Below, in pieces: positions 23,763 to 35,038 of a stretch of 64,000 nt of DNA. The notes beneath the pieces were generated by a model. That model saw only the letters and a program-made list of their open reading frames with translations, did not search any database and was not told where the DNA came from. Source of the DNA: Diphasiastrum complanatum (Eukaryota > Streptophyta > Lycopodiopsida > Lycopodiales > Lycopodiaceae); assembly GCA_029204225.1 (NCBI GenBank), contig CM055113.1:28473592-28537591 (forward strand), given 5' to 3'. Made by a program: the position numbers and the translations under genes. Positions within the stretch are counted from its first letter, which is position 1; the number at the start of each line of letters is the position of its first letter.

Positions 23763-24123
23763 GTATGACACATTGGAAGGCTCTTATCAGAGTCATGAGA
23801 TGTCTTTGAGCTACTATGGAGTTTTGCATTTGCTATGGAGCAGTCGACAATGACAAACTCAATTTACTCATTGGTTTCACAGATGCAAGTTGCGTAGGAG
23901 ATGTAGACACTCGTAAATCCACTTCTGGATTTACATTCTTCCTCAACAATGTTCCTATTTCTTGGAACAGTTGCAAGCAACCTTCGATAGTTCTATCTTC
24001 TGCAGAATCAGAGTATATCGTAGTCTCACAAGCTACAAAGAAAGCAATTTGGTTGAGAAACTTACTTTTAGATATCAATATGAATCAATATGCTCCGACA
24101 TTATTATTATATGCTCAGAAATA
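23763..24123 (+). pseudogene. Copia-3 RNase H region (decayed)
   Basis: This continues Copia-3 pol after the family-A block: THWKALIRVMRCL, a stop, then LNLLIGFTDASCVGDVDTRK, STSGFTFFLN and SSAESEYIV. These are the copia RNase H signatures around the catalytic D and E. The frame ends at 24123, before the usual C-terminal IEIKYHYVR motif, so the 3' end of the element is missing. Confidence 0.85.
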
Positions 24124-27100
24124 GCTTAGAGTACGCGTCTTCGATCCGTAAATTTGTTGTACTCACTTACATCTGTTTCATTTCATACTGAATCAATACT
24201 ATCTTTTTATTGTGTTCATGTTTGTCTCAGAATGTATGCGTTTATGTAATTCTTTTGCGACAAATTATTTGTCTAATAATTCAATGCTAAAATGTTTGGC
24301 TACGTAATCACTATAGTATTGATGATTTCAAAGTTAGTTACTATAAGATCGAATGTGACTTCCATCACTATTGTTTTGTTCAAAATTGATAGGCGTAGTC
24401 ATGCATAGAGAAAGAGAAAGATAGTTTATTCTACTGTGCACGATAAGTTTTTTTTTCTTGTCGTTCGCATTCTTTTTATTCGATTCTTTTCGACCTACCT
24501 TTTACACACCTCTTTCCAACAATTCAAACTATTACAAAGATAGTTATCCAATGAAATTGCTTTATCAACAGCAAATGTAGATTGGGAAGCATCCAACTTC
24601 TTGTCATGCAAAGTATTGAAACACCATCAATCTTAAAGATAAGCAATTTGATGACTTGGCCTTTGTCTTTGAGGTCCTTCTTGGATCACTTTGGTTTTGA
24701 GGTTGATCCTCAAAATCTTCTTCTCTTTGATGCTCCTCCTCAATCCTTGCAAGCTTCTTGTCACCAAAATTTTTAGTTGCATTCTCAATAGCAACATAAG
24801 CCTCCAATTTAAACAATCTCCCTTTAAATCATTTTGCTAGGCAATTATCATTTTTCAAAATGGAACAAACACCATACTTGAACTGGACATCCAAACCACT
24901 TTCTATAAGTTGACCAACACTTAGCGTCCTTTATGCCACATTTCCTTTTGTACTTTTTTTTCCACATGCACATGGTCCAATGATTAGGCTGAATGTTAGG
25001 TTGCAACTTATATATAATGCATCCAATAGCCTTGCACCACATGCAATAATCAACTAGTATGGGACCTTTTGGCCTTGTATCTTTAGTATAACTCCTGACA
25101 TATGCACCCAGTTGGCTCTTGGTATGTGTTTTCTAGCCCTCAAAACACACTCATAGGTTGTATTAGCGCAACAATGTGGATCTCATTGATTTGACCATCT
25201 CTCATTAACTTGTCATTTGTGTGACCTACAAACAAGAAACATTCAAGCATCTAATAATATTGAAATTACAAAGTAAGCCAGCTATAGAACATCCATACAT
25301 ATAGTAGGTTTTCATTTGTTCACGCATAAGAGAAAGGGCCCATCACATGAATGATATAGTGTGTCGTACAATTAATTGATTTTGAATATACAAATAGCCA
25401 CCTATTGTGAGCATACCTTATGATTGGAAAACAAGATGCAATTACAAAACTCAAGAACAAAAGGGCCTACATAAAGGAATAATTTAAAAAGTCGTGCTCA
25501 ATGACCACGACACCTCAATAGCACCCAAAACGACCATAAAGTATTGAACACGTGACAATTTTGTTTGATTTTCATGTATTTACTCTTTGGTAGAGCCCTT
25601 TGAAGTCTAGTTGTTGACCTCAAGGAGAAAAGTGTAGGTCGACATGCTACTCATAGGAGGACCCACATGGCAACTGGGTTATTGATATACTCAAGGATAT
25701 AGATAAGGCTCATGTTATCCACTCATTTAAAATAGTGTGCATACATCTTGGGCTTTCAAACTTTTGAGGGCCATGGTGTTGTGGTTGGTGGATGTGAAAG
25801 GGCCCTTGCCATCTCTTCTTATCCTTCCTTGGACATGCAATGCCAAATGTAGAGAATTTCATGACCCTCTTTGGTAATTAAGTAATTTGGATTTGCTTTT
25901 AAATTTCATTGCTGCAAACTGCATGCACGGTTTTGAGTATTGACTCGAATTATGAGATGTGGGTAATGAGGATTGGAAATCAAAACGCTCCCTGAACAAA
26001 GCACGTGGAACCAACTTCAGTCTTTAGGCTGATCGGGAGAGAGTGATCAATCCAAAGACTGGGGGGTGATTCACTGGTTTATGAAAGGGACCTCCCAATA
26101 TGGGAATCATCCAACGCTGATCATGAAGCAAACAGAGACTCGGTGCTTGATATGAATTTGTTGAGTTAGTGAAAGAGACGTTAAGGAATTGGCTGAACTG
26201 AGAAATGCCAGAAAAAAGCGGAACTTACAGATGGCAAGTTGCAGGAGAGGTCGAGGAATGATGCGGTGCAACTGTTGCTGGACATGTGACCCGCAGGTGC
26301 TAGAATGGAAAGTACGCAGCTCTTCCTTGGATCGGAGCGCACGCCACGAAATACCTTCTTCTTCCACGCAATTCAGTCATCAAAAGTATACAATCATCAC
26401 ATAAACCTCACAGAGAAAGCGTATTGTCTTACGTGCAAAATTGATTTGATATGTTTGCCTTGATTTAAATATTGCTTAGAATTGCTCCAGTTTTTTTTTT
26501 TTTTTGCATAGTATAGATCGTAAATCCCATTTGTTAACAAGATGATGGGAAAGATCACCATTCTCAAAGCTAAAAAAGCATTCAGTCGTGGGCAAATGAA
26601 AAAATAAAAGAGATTGCAGTCTATAATAATCTAAAACAAGTTGATTCGAAACTTTGTCATACATGTGTAGTATGCGCTAATATGCTCAATGTGAGAGAAG
26701 CCCTCAATGTGAGAAGCATTGAATCATTAAAATATGACAAAATATACATTGCAATTTTCAATGAGTTGGAGAAGAAAGGGGTAACTTTTGTCAATGAGTT
26801 GGAGAAGAAAGAGGTAACTTTTGTGCTCTTCATCAACGACAAACACGACAACTTTCTACACATCATCATGGTACCTTACTAGTTTGTGGCAAAGCTAACA
26901 AGGTGATTTAGAAGATCATGACAAGCTTTGTCATACACTTGTTGCTTAATGCTAGAAGAAACGTTAAATCGTTAAAAAATGATAAAAAAATTCATTGCAA
27001 TTTATAACAATTCAAGTAAAACATTTTTGTGCTCAAACTTAACAAAGAGAGACACGTTAACTTTTTGCACATCACCATGATAGCTTACAACTTTACAACA

Positions 27101-27195
27101 AAGAGATGAGCTCACCAAGGCATGACTTGTCATCTTTTATTACATCATCACGATAGGTTATCACTTAACGACAAAGCAAAAAATGAAAAGCTTTT
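24124..27195. other. Unassigned intergenic DNA
   Basis: About 3 kb of AT-rich sequence without a gene I can support. A minus-strand Glu/Gln/Lys-rich frame (24816-24604) and a Cys/Trp-rich frame (25042-24848) are open but match nothing I know. Frames on both strands at 26107-26404 overlap each other. Confidence 0.4.
26758..26823 (+). repeat. 33 bp tandem duplication
   Basis: Two adjacent 33 bp copies (tcaatgagttggagaag...) differ at one base. The unit length is a multiple of three and stays open on the plus strand as two NELEKK-VTFV units. Confidence 0.7.
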
Positions 27196-27690
27196 ATAGA
27201 ATGAACTTGAAAGAGGAGGAAGTCGAAAGGATGTTAGAGGAGTACCTCAAGTTGGAATATGTCCATCCTATTCACCCTTTGCCTCTCCTATTTTTTCTTA
27301 TAAAAAAAAATGATGGCAATTTTAGATGTGCGTCGATTATAGAGGATTGAATAAAATCATTGTAAAACACAATATTCAACGCCTAGGATTGATGATCTAC
27401 TAGATGTGTTGAAAGGTGCAACCATTTTCAATAAGATAGATCTCAAAAGTTGGTACTATCAAATAGGGATTTGAGACAATGACGTGTAGAAGATGGTCTT
27501 CTGAACCTGTTTTGGGCATTATGGATTTTTGGCTATGCTTTTGGGCTAGCCAATGCACTAACCACATTCATGATGCTCATGACTATATGTGCAAGTTTGT
27601 CATCAATTTATTCATGATATATTTGTCTATAGTAAGGCGATAGAGGCGATAGTAGAGCATGAGAACCATCTCAACAAATTATATGCTTAT
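27196..27690 (+). pseudogene. Gypsy reverse transcriptase remnant
   Basis: Ty3/gypsy RT motifs are visible across frames with many stops: [46 protein letters not shown], and FIHDIFVYSKAIEAIVEHEN, in which the active-site YIDD has become FIHD. It is an old dead copy. Its RNase H may be the fragment at 28630-28870. Confidence 0.75.
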
Positions 27691-28629
27691 ACTATATTAC
27701 AATGCTTAAAAGACCAAACAAGCTTATGCTATATTACAATGCTTAAAAGACCAAATTTTGTAAGACTCGTGTCTAGTATTTGTTGGGATTCAGGGTCTGC
27801 ACGTCGCAAGAAGCGCGAGCGGAGAATCCTTGGTGCATGCAACTATGTCTATCGAAGTATTCAGACTGACTTTGATAGTTTGAAGTATGCCCTTCTTGAT
27901 CACAACTTCGAAGTCACTGGATCGATACAATCGATTCCATAGCCATGCACGAATTAGATTGGTTTAAGATTTAGCTTTGCGGAAGCATATTAGGTGCGGG
28001 GATTAGAGCATCACAATTGACTCAGCCTATCAATCATTTTATACTATTTAATCTTGTGAAAATCTATAACGACTAGGCCACCACAGCGGACGAGGACAAC
28101 GCTAGAACGTTTCTCGTTTATATTGGATGACCTTTGGGATTTTTTCTCTCTCTTCGCATTTTTTGCAAAAAGCCAATGGTGCTCTTAAAAAGACAAAGGT
28201 GTCTTTAATACAATCTGCAAGCAAGAAGAAATCTGAACATGAATAAAATGAGCATTCAATCACAATATACATGACCTAGATTACTGGAACATTGATTATT
28301 TAGTCATGAATAGATACAGTCTGAATGCAGTCAGAGTCACATTCTTCATAAAACAATACTCTATAATAATAGAGAGAAAGAACAAACAATTCGCTTGTTC
28401 AATTAATCGAATAGACAGATTATTGAGCTAAGCGATCTCTTCTTGTCTGGTCTAATCGAGCAATTGATAAGTTGCTGGATTATATACACATGGCTAGCTA
28501 ATTAAAAGAAAGTTTAATCTATACTTTACAATTAAAATTAAGGCACTAGGTGCTATTGGATGTCACCTTCAGAGATTCTGTTAGAGATTCTGTTCCATCA
28601 TGATTCAATGTACTTGTTGATTTGGCCTG
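27691..28629. other. Sequence interrupting the gypsy remnant
   Basis: It begins with two 36 bp near-copies of gcttatactatattacaatgc... (27685-27755). The rest, about 27770-28600, separates the gypsy RT from its RNase H and may be an inserted LTR or other repeat. I find no clear ends. Confidence 0.35.
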
Positions 28630-28870
28630 AAAATTGTTGATACCCATAAGTTGTTTAACCTAGAAATGAATGCAAGTGGCATTGTTGTAGGAACAATGTT
28701 GAGCCAAGAGGGACCAATAGCTATTGAAAGTCAAAAGTTGACACCAGCCCAATCGAAGTATCCCACACATAAGCATGAGTTGTATGCAATCAAGGCATGG
28801 CGATATTCTTTGTACAATGTTGAGTTTTATGTATGTTGGAAAGAGGTGGCAATGCAATAACGACAAGTCG
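28630..28870 (+). pseudogene. Gypsy RNase H remnant
   Basis: The frame LFNLEMNASGIVVGTML then SQEGPIAIESQKLTPAQSKY and PTHKHELYAIKAWR follows the Ty3/gypsy RNase H pattern (D-A-S-x-x-A-x-G ... P-I-A-x-x-S-x-x-L ... E-L-x-A-I). The catalytic D of DAS has become N. It is cut near 28870. Confidence 0.75.
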
Positions 28871-28903
28871 AAGCTTGTGAACGACTTATTGAGTGCAGCG
28901 GTA

Positions 28904-29631
28904 TGAGCCTGCTTTCCTAATGCATGACTACACCTATCAATATTGAACAAAACATAATGACAAGAGTCATGTTCAATCTTTTAGCAACTAACTTTGAAAT
29001 CATCAGAGCTAAAGTGATTACGTAGTCAAACAATGGAGAATTGAATTATCAGACAAAAGCAATATGAGATCACAAAGATTCTTACATGATAATGAACGCA
29101 ATAAAGGATAGATTGATTCAACAAAATGATGAGCACAAGACAATTGTGGATAGAAACCATGTACACTAAGTTATCTCTAAAACTTTGTCTGATTTGCACT
29201 TCTGCTGATAAGCAGTAAGCGCTAATAGCAAAACTCTAAAAGAACTCTAAAGAACTGAGCTAGAATGCTCAAGAGTGTTCAAGCTTGAAAGCAGTATGAT
29301 CAACTATTTATATATGTATATTCTACTTCAATACATTGCATGAATGAATTGCTTGAATCGAAATGTAGAAGTATGATCAACTATAAGCAGATAACAGACA
29401 TCCATAAGGACAGTTGAATAGGACGCGGATAATAATGGCCAGTTGGCCATAGTGAGCTGGCATCCATCCAATTAGTACTTCTTGGAAATTTACTTATGGA
29501 ATCCAACTGTGAGCGATTTTTGTATATTTCTACAGACTGTGTAGAAACATGCATAAAACTGCAGAACTGGATAATGTAGTGGATGAAGACTAAAAATGAT
29601 TAATCGAGATCATCAGGAGAAAAATTCAACA
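28904..29631 (-). repeat. Copia-4 3' LTR (minus strand)
   Basis: On the minus strand tgttgaatttttctcc follows a purine-rich tract. The far end at 28904 is set by a terminal ca and is approximate, because no partner LTR is in the window. Confidence 0.6.
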
Positions 29632-29643
29632 CTCCCCCTTAAT
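29632..29643 (-). other. Copia-4 polypurine tract
   Basis: On the minus strand attaagggggag directly precedes the LTR start. Confidence 0.7.
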
Positions 29644-30898
29644 CTGAATCCATGAATGCTTTGACCTTCAAACTTAGTTTTGAACAAAATTTTGTGTGTG
29701 CATCCAAGCTTAATGCTTTGAAAGTAAAAATATCTACTGTCATATCTTGCGTTCAACAGTACTGCAAGTCAACCTCTTTGAAAGAACTTTGCTTCTGACA
29801 TAGTGATACTTAATTTCAATAAGCTTACTCTTACAATGCAATCTAGGGTTGGCTAATAAAGCAATGGCACTTGAAATATCACAAAATAGAATTGGCAGGG
29901 CACATTGATTCAGACTGATATCTGAAAGTAAGTTTCTCAACCATATTCCTTCCTTTGTAGCTTGCGAGACTGCGAGATACTGATTCAGTGGAAGATAGAG
30001 CTATCAAAGTTTGCTTGCGACTGTTCCATGAAATATGACCATTGTTGAGGAAGAATGTAAATCCATAAGTGGATTTACATGTCTACATCTCCTGCCCAAC
30101 TTGCATCTGAGTAACCATTAAGAATATTGAGTTTTTCATTGTCGACTCCTCCATAACAAATTCAAAAGTCCATAGTAGCTCAAAGATACCCCATGATTCT
30201 GATAAGAGCCTTCCAATGTGTTATACTAGGATTGGTCATATACTGACTTAAGGAACTGACTACAAAAGCTATGTCTGGTCTGGTACAGATCATTGCATAC
30301 ATAAGAGATCCTATTATCGAATGATAAGGATACTCACACATCTGTGGACATCTTGAGTTCAGGTTCCATTGGTGAGAAAACTAATTTGCAATTCATCAGA
30401 TTATATCTGATTAAGACATTGTGAATGAATCTTTGTTGAGAATCATAGATCAACTTCTATTTTCTGTCTCTTTGGATTTGAATACCTAGACAGTAATGAG
30501 CTTCGCCTAGATCGATTATGTCGAATTTGGAAGATAGCATTATCTTAGCTTCCGTTGTTAGATCGATACTGTTGCTAAGTGATAATGATAAAGAAATGCT
30601 GCACTGACTTGTAGACATTCGAATCTGAAGATCCTTTGAAACGATGCTCAAGCAGATTGCTTCAAGCCATAAAGTGCTTTACGGAGTTTACACACATGAT
30701 TGTGTTTTTCTTTGATATTGTAACCTTTAGGTTTCACCATGTAAATGTTCTCTTCGATAACTCCATTAAGATATGTTGTCTGTACATCCATTTGATGTAT
30801 TTCCAAATATGCAGCAGCAGCAAATGACAATAGAAGTCTAATAGATGAATGTTTAACTACTGGACTGAAGGTCTCAGTGTAGTCGATGTTATGAACCT
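29644..30898 (-). pseudogene. Copia-4 RT and RNase H (decayed)
   Basis: Minus-strand motifs: SFAAAAYLEIHQMDVQTTYL, IYMVKPKGYNIKEK, CKLRKALYGLKQS (30830-30650), IIDLGEAHYCLGIQIQRD (about 30540-30460), then RNase H pieces with GFTFFLNN, ALSSTES, MRNLLSDISLNQCA and IEIKYHYVRS (30080-29740). Several stops and shifts separate them. It is truncated upstream just before the SFAAAA motif. Confidence 0.8.
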
Positions 30899-31439
30899 GA
30901 GAGAATTCTCTACATTAGAGGAGTTCTCAATAACAAAAAGACCCTTTAAGAAATGCCATGTAGGATAAAGAAAAATATCAAAATCGAGAAAAAACAAGAT
31001 TGCTAATTTGCTTGCCCCCACCACTCCCAAGGCCTCCCCAACTCCCAATGATCTAACCATAGTGTCTATAGTCACAGTGAACAACTCTAAACTTTTCACA
31101 GTCTAACTTGTCAAAATTCGAAAATGCATTCCATCCATTGGATCTAGAATATGACCCCCATCCCCAAATTCAAATCAGGAAAAAAAGCATCCCTCCACTG
31201 GAATGAAAATTTGAGCGCCATCTTTAAATACGGACGCCATCTTCACATTGGACTGAGAATATGAGCGCCATCTCCAAATATGGACACCATCTCCACATCA
31301 GAATGAAAATATGAGTGCCATCTTTAAATTTGAATTAAACAGAGTATATAATATAATTAAAGATAAGTACTTTGTTTTATTTTGTATTGTTTTGTTTTGT
31401 ACTTATTTGTTTTATCTTGTTTAATCTGATGACGACATT
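30899..31439. other. Unassigned sequence with short tandem repeat
   Basis: It lies between truncated Copia-4 and the transposase-like fragment. A stretch attagaggagttctca(a/g)ta.caaaaagaccctt at 30914-30950 recurs at 32223-32260, on both sides of that fragment. Confidence 0.45.
31135..31345 (+). repeat. About 50 bp tandem repeat
   Basis: Roughly three degenerate units of about 50 bp containing gagcgccatctttaaata and gacgccatcttcacat lie between 31195 and 31345. A more diverged unit precedes them. Confidence 0.65.
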
Positions 31440-32225
31440 GTATCATCTACATTTGGATATAGAGACGAGGAGGCAAAGGAGTTCCAATATCTGCTACTGA
31501 TCGTTCTCGTTATAGGGCAGAAGGAAAAAAGAACCTGGATTTGTGGACTGACGGATAATTGTATCCTCAAGATCCTAGCACATTGACTCATCCCACATTC
31601 TCTTCAATAACTAATCTAGTAACATGGATATGCAATGGGCATATTGGATTATTAGGATATTGTGAGTTGCAAAACTATGGAAATCAGTTTTGTATGAAAA
31701 AAATTCACTTTTTAGAATGTGAGTTGATACGCATATCCTCTTTTTATCAAAAAAGAGATTGTCATGTCCAAAAGACTTTAGAGAAAAATGAACAACTTAA
31801 AATAAATAATGAATCATTACAGAAGACAATGTTTGATATTAAATCAAAACTAGATCGAATGCAATCAATCTTACAATCTATGCATATGAAATACTTGCAA
31901 TTACTGATGGATGTGGAAGAGGCTAAGAAGAAGGAGACTAGGAGTAAGAAGCGAAAGCGGCAAAGTTGCAAGGATATTCAAACCCTTTCAAAAGGAGGCT
32001 ATTGAATTAGAAGAGTTCCAATGTAAAGTCCAAAATTGTAGAGTCTTTGATGCTATAGCTACACATTCAAATTTTTTTAGATAAAACTATAGTTTAGGGT
32101 GCCTATGATTTTGCTGGTATTAGCAGAGAAGCATATTTAACAATATTTGAACTTGTAAGGGATGCTTTAAAGCAAGTTCGAATTAGAAAAGTCCCTATCC
32201 CTAGGTCCTATCACTTGAAGCATTA
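31440..32225 (+). pseudogene. 5' fragment of the transposase-like gene
   Basis: A decayed plus-strand coding segment. An open frame at 31559-32005 includes a coiled-coil-like stretch and a basic run (KKKETRSKKRKRQ). After a frameshift it continues as YDFAGISREAYLTIFELV and then QVRIRKVPIPRSYHLK at about 32174-32221. The last motif is repeated as IRKVPIPRTYHLK at the start of the minus-strand gene at 39655-38071. This fragment is therefore the upstream part of the same gene family, from another copy or the inverted missing piece of that gene. Confidence 0.6.
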
Positions 32226-32685
32226 GAGGAGTTCTCAGTATCAAAAAGACCCTTTGTAAAGATACTTTTATTTATTTTTTTAGTTTCGACTGTCACCGGG
32301 CCCAATCAAAATGCACAGATTTGAAATCTATGTAACGTAGTTCAAATTAACTAAAAAATAAAAATGCAATATAGAAAACTGTGAAATTTGTGTCTGGGCA
32401 GCATGGACGTATCCCATTGGTTTCTTCTTTCTGCCTGACATGTGCTAATCTGCCCGACGTCAATATCTCAAGTTAAATTTACTTTACTCTGCTGGTTAGT
32501 ATAATGAAATTTTCTAACTATACTAGTTACAGTTATAGAAATATAGTATGTATAGTTACATAAAATATGGTATACGCAGTAACAATGACTATGTTGGCAT
32601 TCACATTAGATTAAATGTGATACAAAAAATTAAAATTAAGTAACATATTAGAGAGATTTTTGGCATCCAAGCTTTGAAAATAGCA
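32226..32685. other. Unassigned AT-rich spacer
   Basis: No gene recognised. It begins with the repeat also found at 30914-30950 and leads into the possible promoter of the gene starting at 32686. Confidence 0.4.
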
Positions 32686-33890
32686 ATGGCAAGGAGACCC
32701 AGATCTACAATCGATTATGTGATTCTTTACAATGAGAAAGCTGAAGTTGATAACTGGAAGCCAACAAAATATACGAAGAACTCATGGGTATTGCTGCATC
32801 CATCATCAAAGGGCAATTTTCGACAAAAGAAAAGAGCAAAAATGACTTACAAATCTTATTGGAAAGCAAAAATTTTGGAGTTTAAGACTACCCTGGAAGG
32901 TCAATTGATATCAGAAGTCTTAGTGCAACATGTATATATGCATTCAGAAATGATATCAATCCTCATGATCATAAAAAATGTAATTGTAAGTATATCAAAA
33001 CATATGCACTCTACAGCAATTATCGATGATTTCCTTTATTGATGCTCTTTAGATTATGATTTAAATGCTTCAACTTTGTTTTTTTCTTTCAGATTTATAT
33101 CCATCATGCATAAGTGAATGGGAGCCCGCACAATCACTTGCAGGAATATTAGACGTGATTCACTCTGATGTTGGAAAGCTACAATACAAAGGAAGAAGTC
33201 CAAAGGAACTTGCAGATTGTGGTATCTATTTTTACGAATCTTTATATACGCCACAAATAGATGGAGGTTTTGGCAAGCTCAAAGCAATTCCATTGCCTAG
33301 TTTTCAAAGTGATGAGTGGCCTACTTTTGACAGCATTGTTTCTGAATCCTTGAGATGTAAGCTACTCATTGATATTAAAAATGCTATGAAGATAAGCACA
33401 GGCTCGAAAATTGTTCACCTAAGTTGGTTTATCTCATTGCATACATTTGTTGATTTTTTCTCGAGTGCTAGTGTTCGTAGGACACCAACTTTATTTGTTT
33501 GCAAGGATTTAACAGATGAGACTTTGTCAGATCTCATGGATCAAGGCCGGGATAGTAACAAATAGAGTGCAAGATTTAAAAGTCCTCAATGATCTTTCGT
33601 TATCATATCAAAAAGCAAATGCTCAGTCTCACATTTAGCTACCAGAGATACAAGAAAATTGAAGGTACATGGCTACCACTAGATCAAGACTTTGAACTAA
33701 ATGGTCAGACAAACCGAATGGAGATAAGCATTATCTACAATAAGGAATATTTGACTATGATTGAGGTGAAAGAGCACTGGAAGCTTGATTTTATCATAAC
33801 AGAGCTCATGCTATTACAAACCAATCTACCAACATATTTCAAATTTATCATCAACGGAAGACTCGTAAGTACTTTATGTTTATTGCCATT
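32686..33890 (+). pseudogene. Unknown intron-containing gene in the H3-like cluster
   Basis: I do not recognise the product. Exon 1 starts MARRPRSTIDYVILYNEKAE. It shifts frame near 32900 and ends at 32985 before a gtaag donor. Exon 2 begins at 33093 after a pyrimidine-rich tttctttcag acceptor. In the frame that joins, HDHKKC runs into SCISEWEPAQSLAGILDVI and an open stretch to 33565. A later frame (33655-33870) has KIEGTWLPLDQDFELNGQ and ends near a gtaagt. Several frameshifts show decay. It lies tail to tail with the H3-like gene. Confidence 0.5.
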
Positions 33891-34232
33891 TCAAAATAGA
33901 ACAAAATAATAGAAAATTTCATCATTTACAATTGCACATTTACTAATATTTGCCATGTCACAGATGTGAAAAAGACAGGAGCTGATAACGTGCTGCAAAG
34001 ATCTACCTACAACAATCACCATTGTGGGAGAACAATAGTTTCAAATAAACTTTAGTAAAAATCTGTGTATACACCCTTTCATTCAATAAATGAAAGCCCA
34101 AGTTGGGCATCTATACATGTATTTTGTGCTCCCAAATTCATAAACTGGAGCAGCATTTGATATATCAATGTAATTTTTTCTATGAAGTCTATACATGTAT
34201 TTTTGTTCTATGCTATCTATATATTTTTTATC

Positions 34233-35038
34233 TTAATTTAGTACAACTACGTCATCCTTTGCACCATCATCAATAACGGGAGGCTGAAGCCTTTCCCTAG
34301 CCAATATACTCAGGATAATTTCTTGTCTAAATCTGTACACCTGGCTTGATGTGTACTCAGAAAGTGTAAACTACAAAATAGAACATTCATGTATTAGTAA
34401 TGGCCAATAACATCACCATAATAGAAAACTAATCATGATTCCAAAATAAGAATAAACAGAATTTATTACCTTAGAAATATCAACATCTTGTTGAAGGTTG
34501 AACCACTCAAAAAACAACTTGGCATTGTACAACGTATACCACCCACAGCCGAATGAATCATTTTGATGGGGTGACTGCAAAATAATTCAACACACAAGAA
34601 ATCAATTATGAAACAGAATGAATTAGATTGAAAATATTTCATTAGAATACTGATTTCAAAATGCTATAAAGAAAGACAGATTTTACCTCCAAGCTGATGA
34701 TCTGCCAGTCCACGGAATGGGAAATGTCTGTAGGAATATATTTACTTAATATGGAATGAATATATCTACATCCTTATGCGTATTTCTCGTCGAATTCATC
34801 TTGACACAAAAACATTTAATAATATTATTTACAGATCTCTTAATAGAGATCAGGTTTAAACTCGAGTGGTCACTACAAAATAGGATTGAAATTTTTTTAG
34901 TTGCAATTCTGAGAACTATTTTCATTGACAATGTCAATGTTAATGCATAAAACAACAAGAAGCATTTGAAATAACTTACTTCGTATGATAAGGTATGAGC
35001 AGATACTTTGTTGCTGGTATGAATCCACTTGTCAGACA
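34233..35038 (-). pseudogene. Possible Ulp1-like (C48) protease exons downstream of H3 fold
   Basis: The H3-like frame continues past two stops as GFIPATKYLLIPYHT and meets a gtaagt donor at 34979. Further exons fit GT-AG rules: 34727-34687 (ISHSVDWQIISLE), 34574-34470 (SPHQNDSFGCGWYTLYNAK, then LFFEWFN) and 34370-34233, ending in TAA. The pattern I-P ... H-x-x-x-W ... Q-N-x-x-x-G-C-G resembles the His, Gln and Cys motifs of SUMO-protease-like proteins, which many plant DNA transposons carry. The first junction needs a one-base shift, and the usual spacer between His and Gln is short. The exon structure is better supported than the family. Confidence 0.45.

Larger units (their letters stand above)
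14317..24123 (+). mobile_element. Copia-3: copia remnant split by family-A insertion
   Basis: The left part (14317-16963) carries copia reverse transcriptase and the right part (23763-24123) the copia RNase H. They are interrupted at SQYMTN/LGMTHWK by a family-A block with a 5 bp duplication ccttg on each side. Removing the block and one ccttg restores the copia reading order exactly. A possible LTR start (tgttagccc, 14317) opens the element, but I find no primer-binding site and no 3' LTR. Confidence 0.75.
28904..30898 (-). mobile_element. Copia-4: truncated minus-strand copia element
   Basis: Read on the minus strand: copia RT from 30898, RNase H, a purine tract (29643-29632) and a 3' LTR (29631 to about 28904). 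The element is cut at 30898 inside RT, so gag, protease, integrase and the 5' LTR are missing. Its RT is close to Copia-3. Confidence 0.75.

Noticed and set aside
24604-25042. Minus-strand Glu/Gln-rich and Cys/Trp-rich frames
   Set aside because: Short, with no recognisable domain and no conserved copy elsewhere in the window.
26107-26404. Opposing open frames of 71 and 86 codons
   Set aside because: They overlap on opposite strands, match nothing known and have no splice or promoter support.
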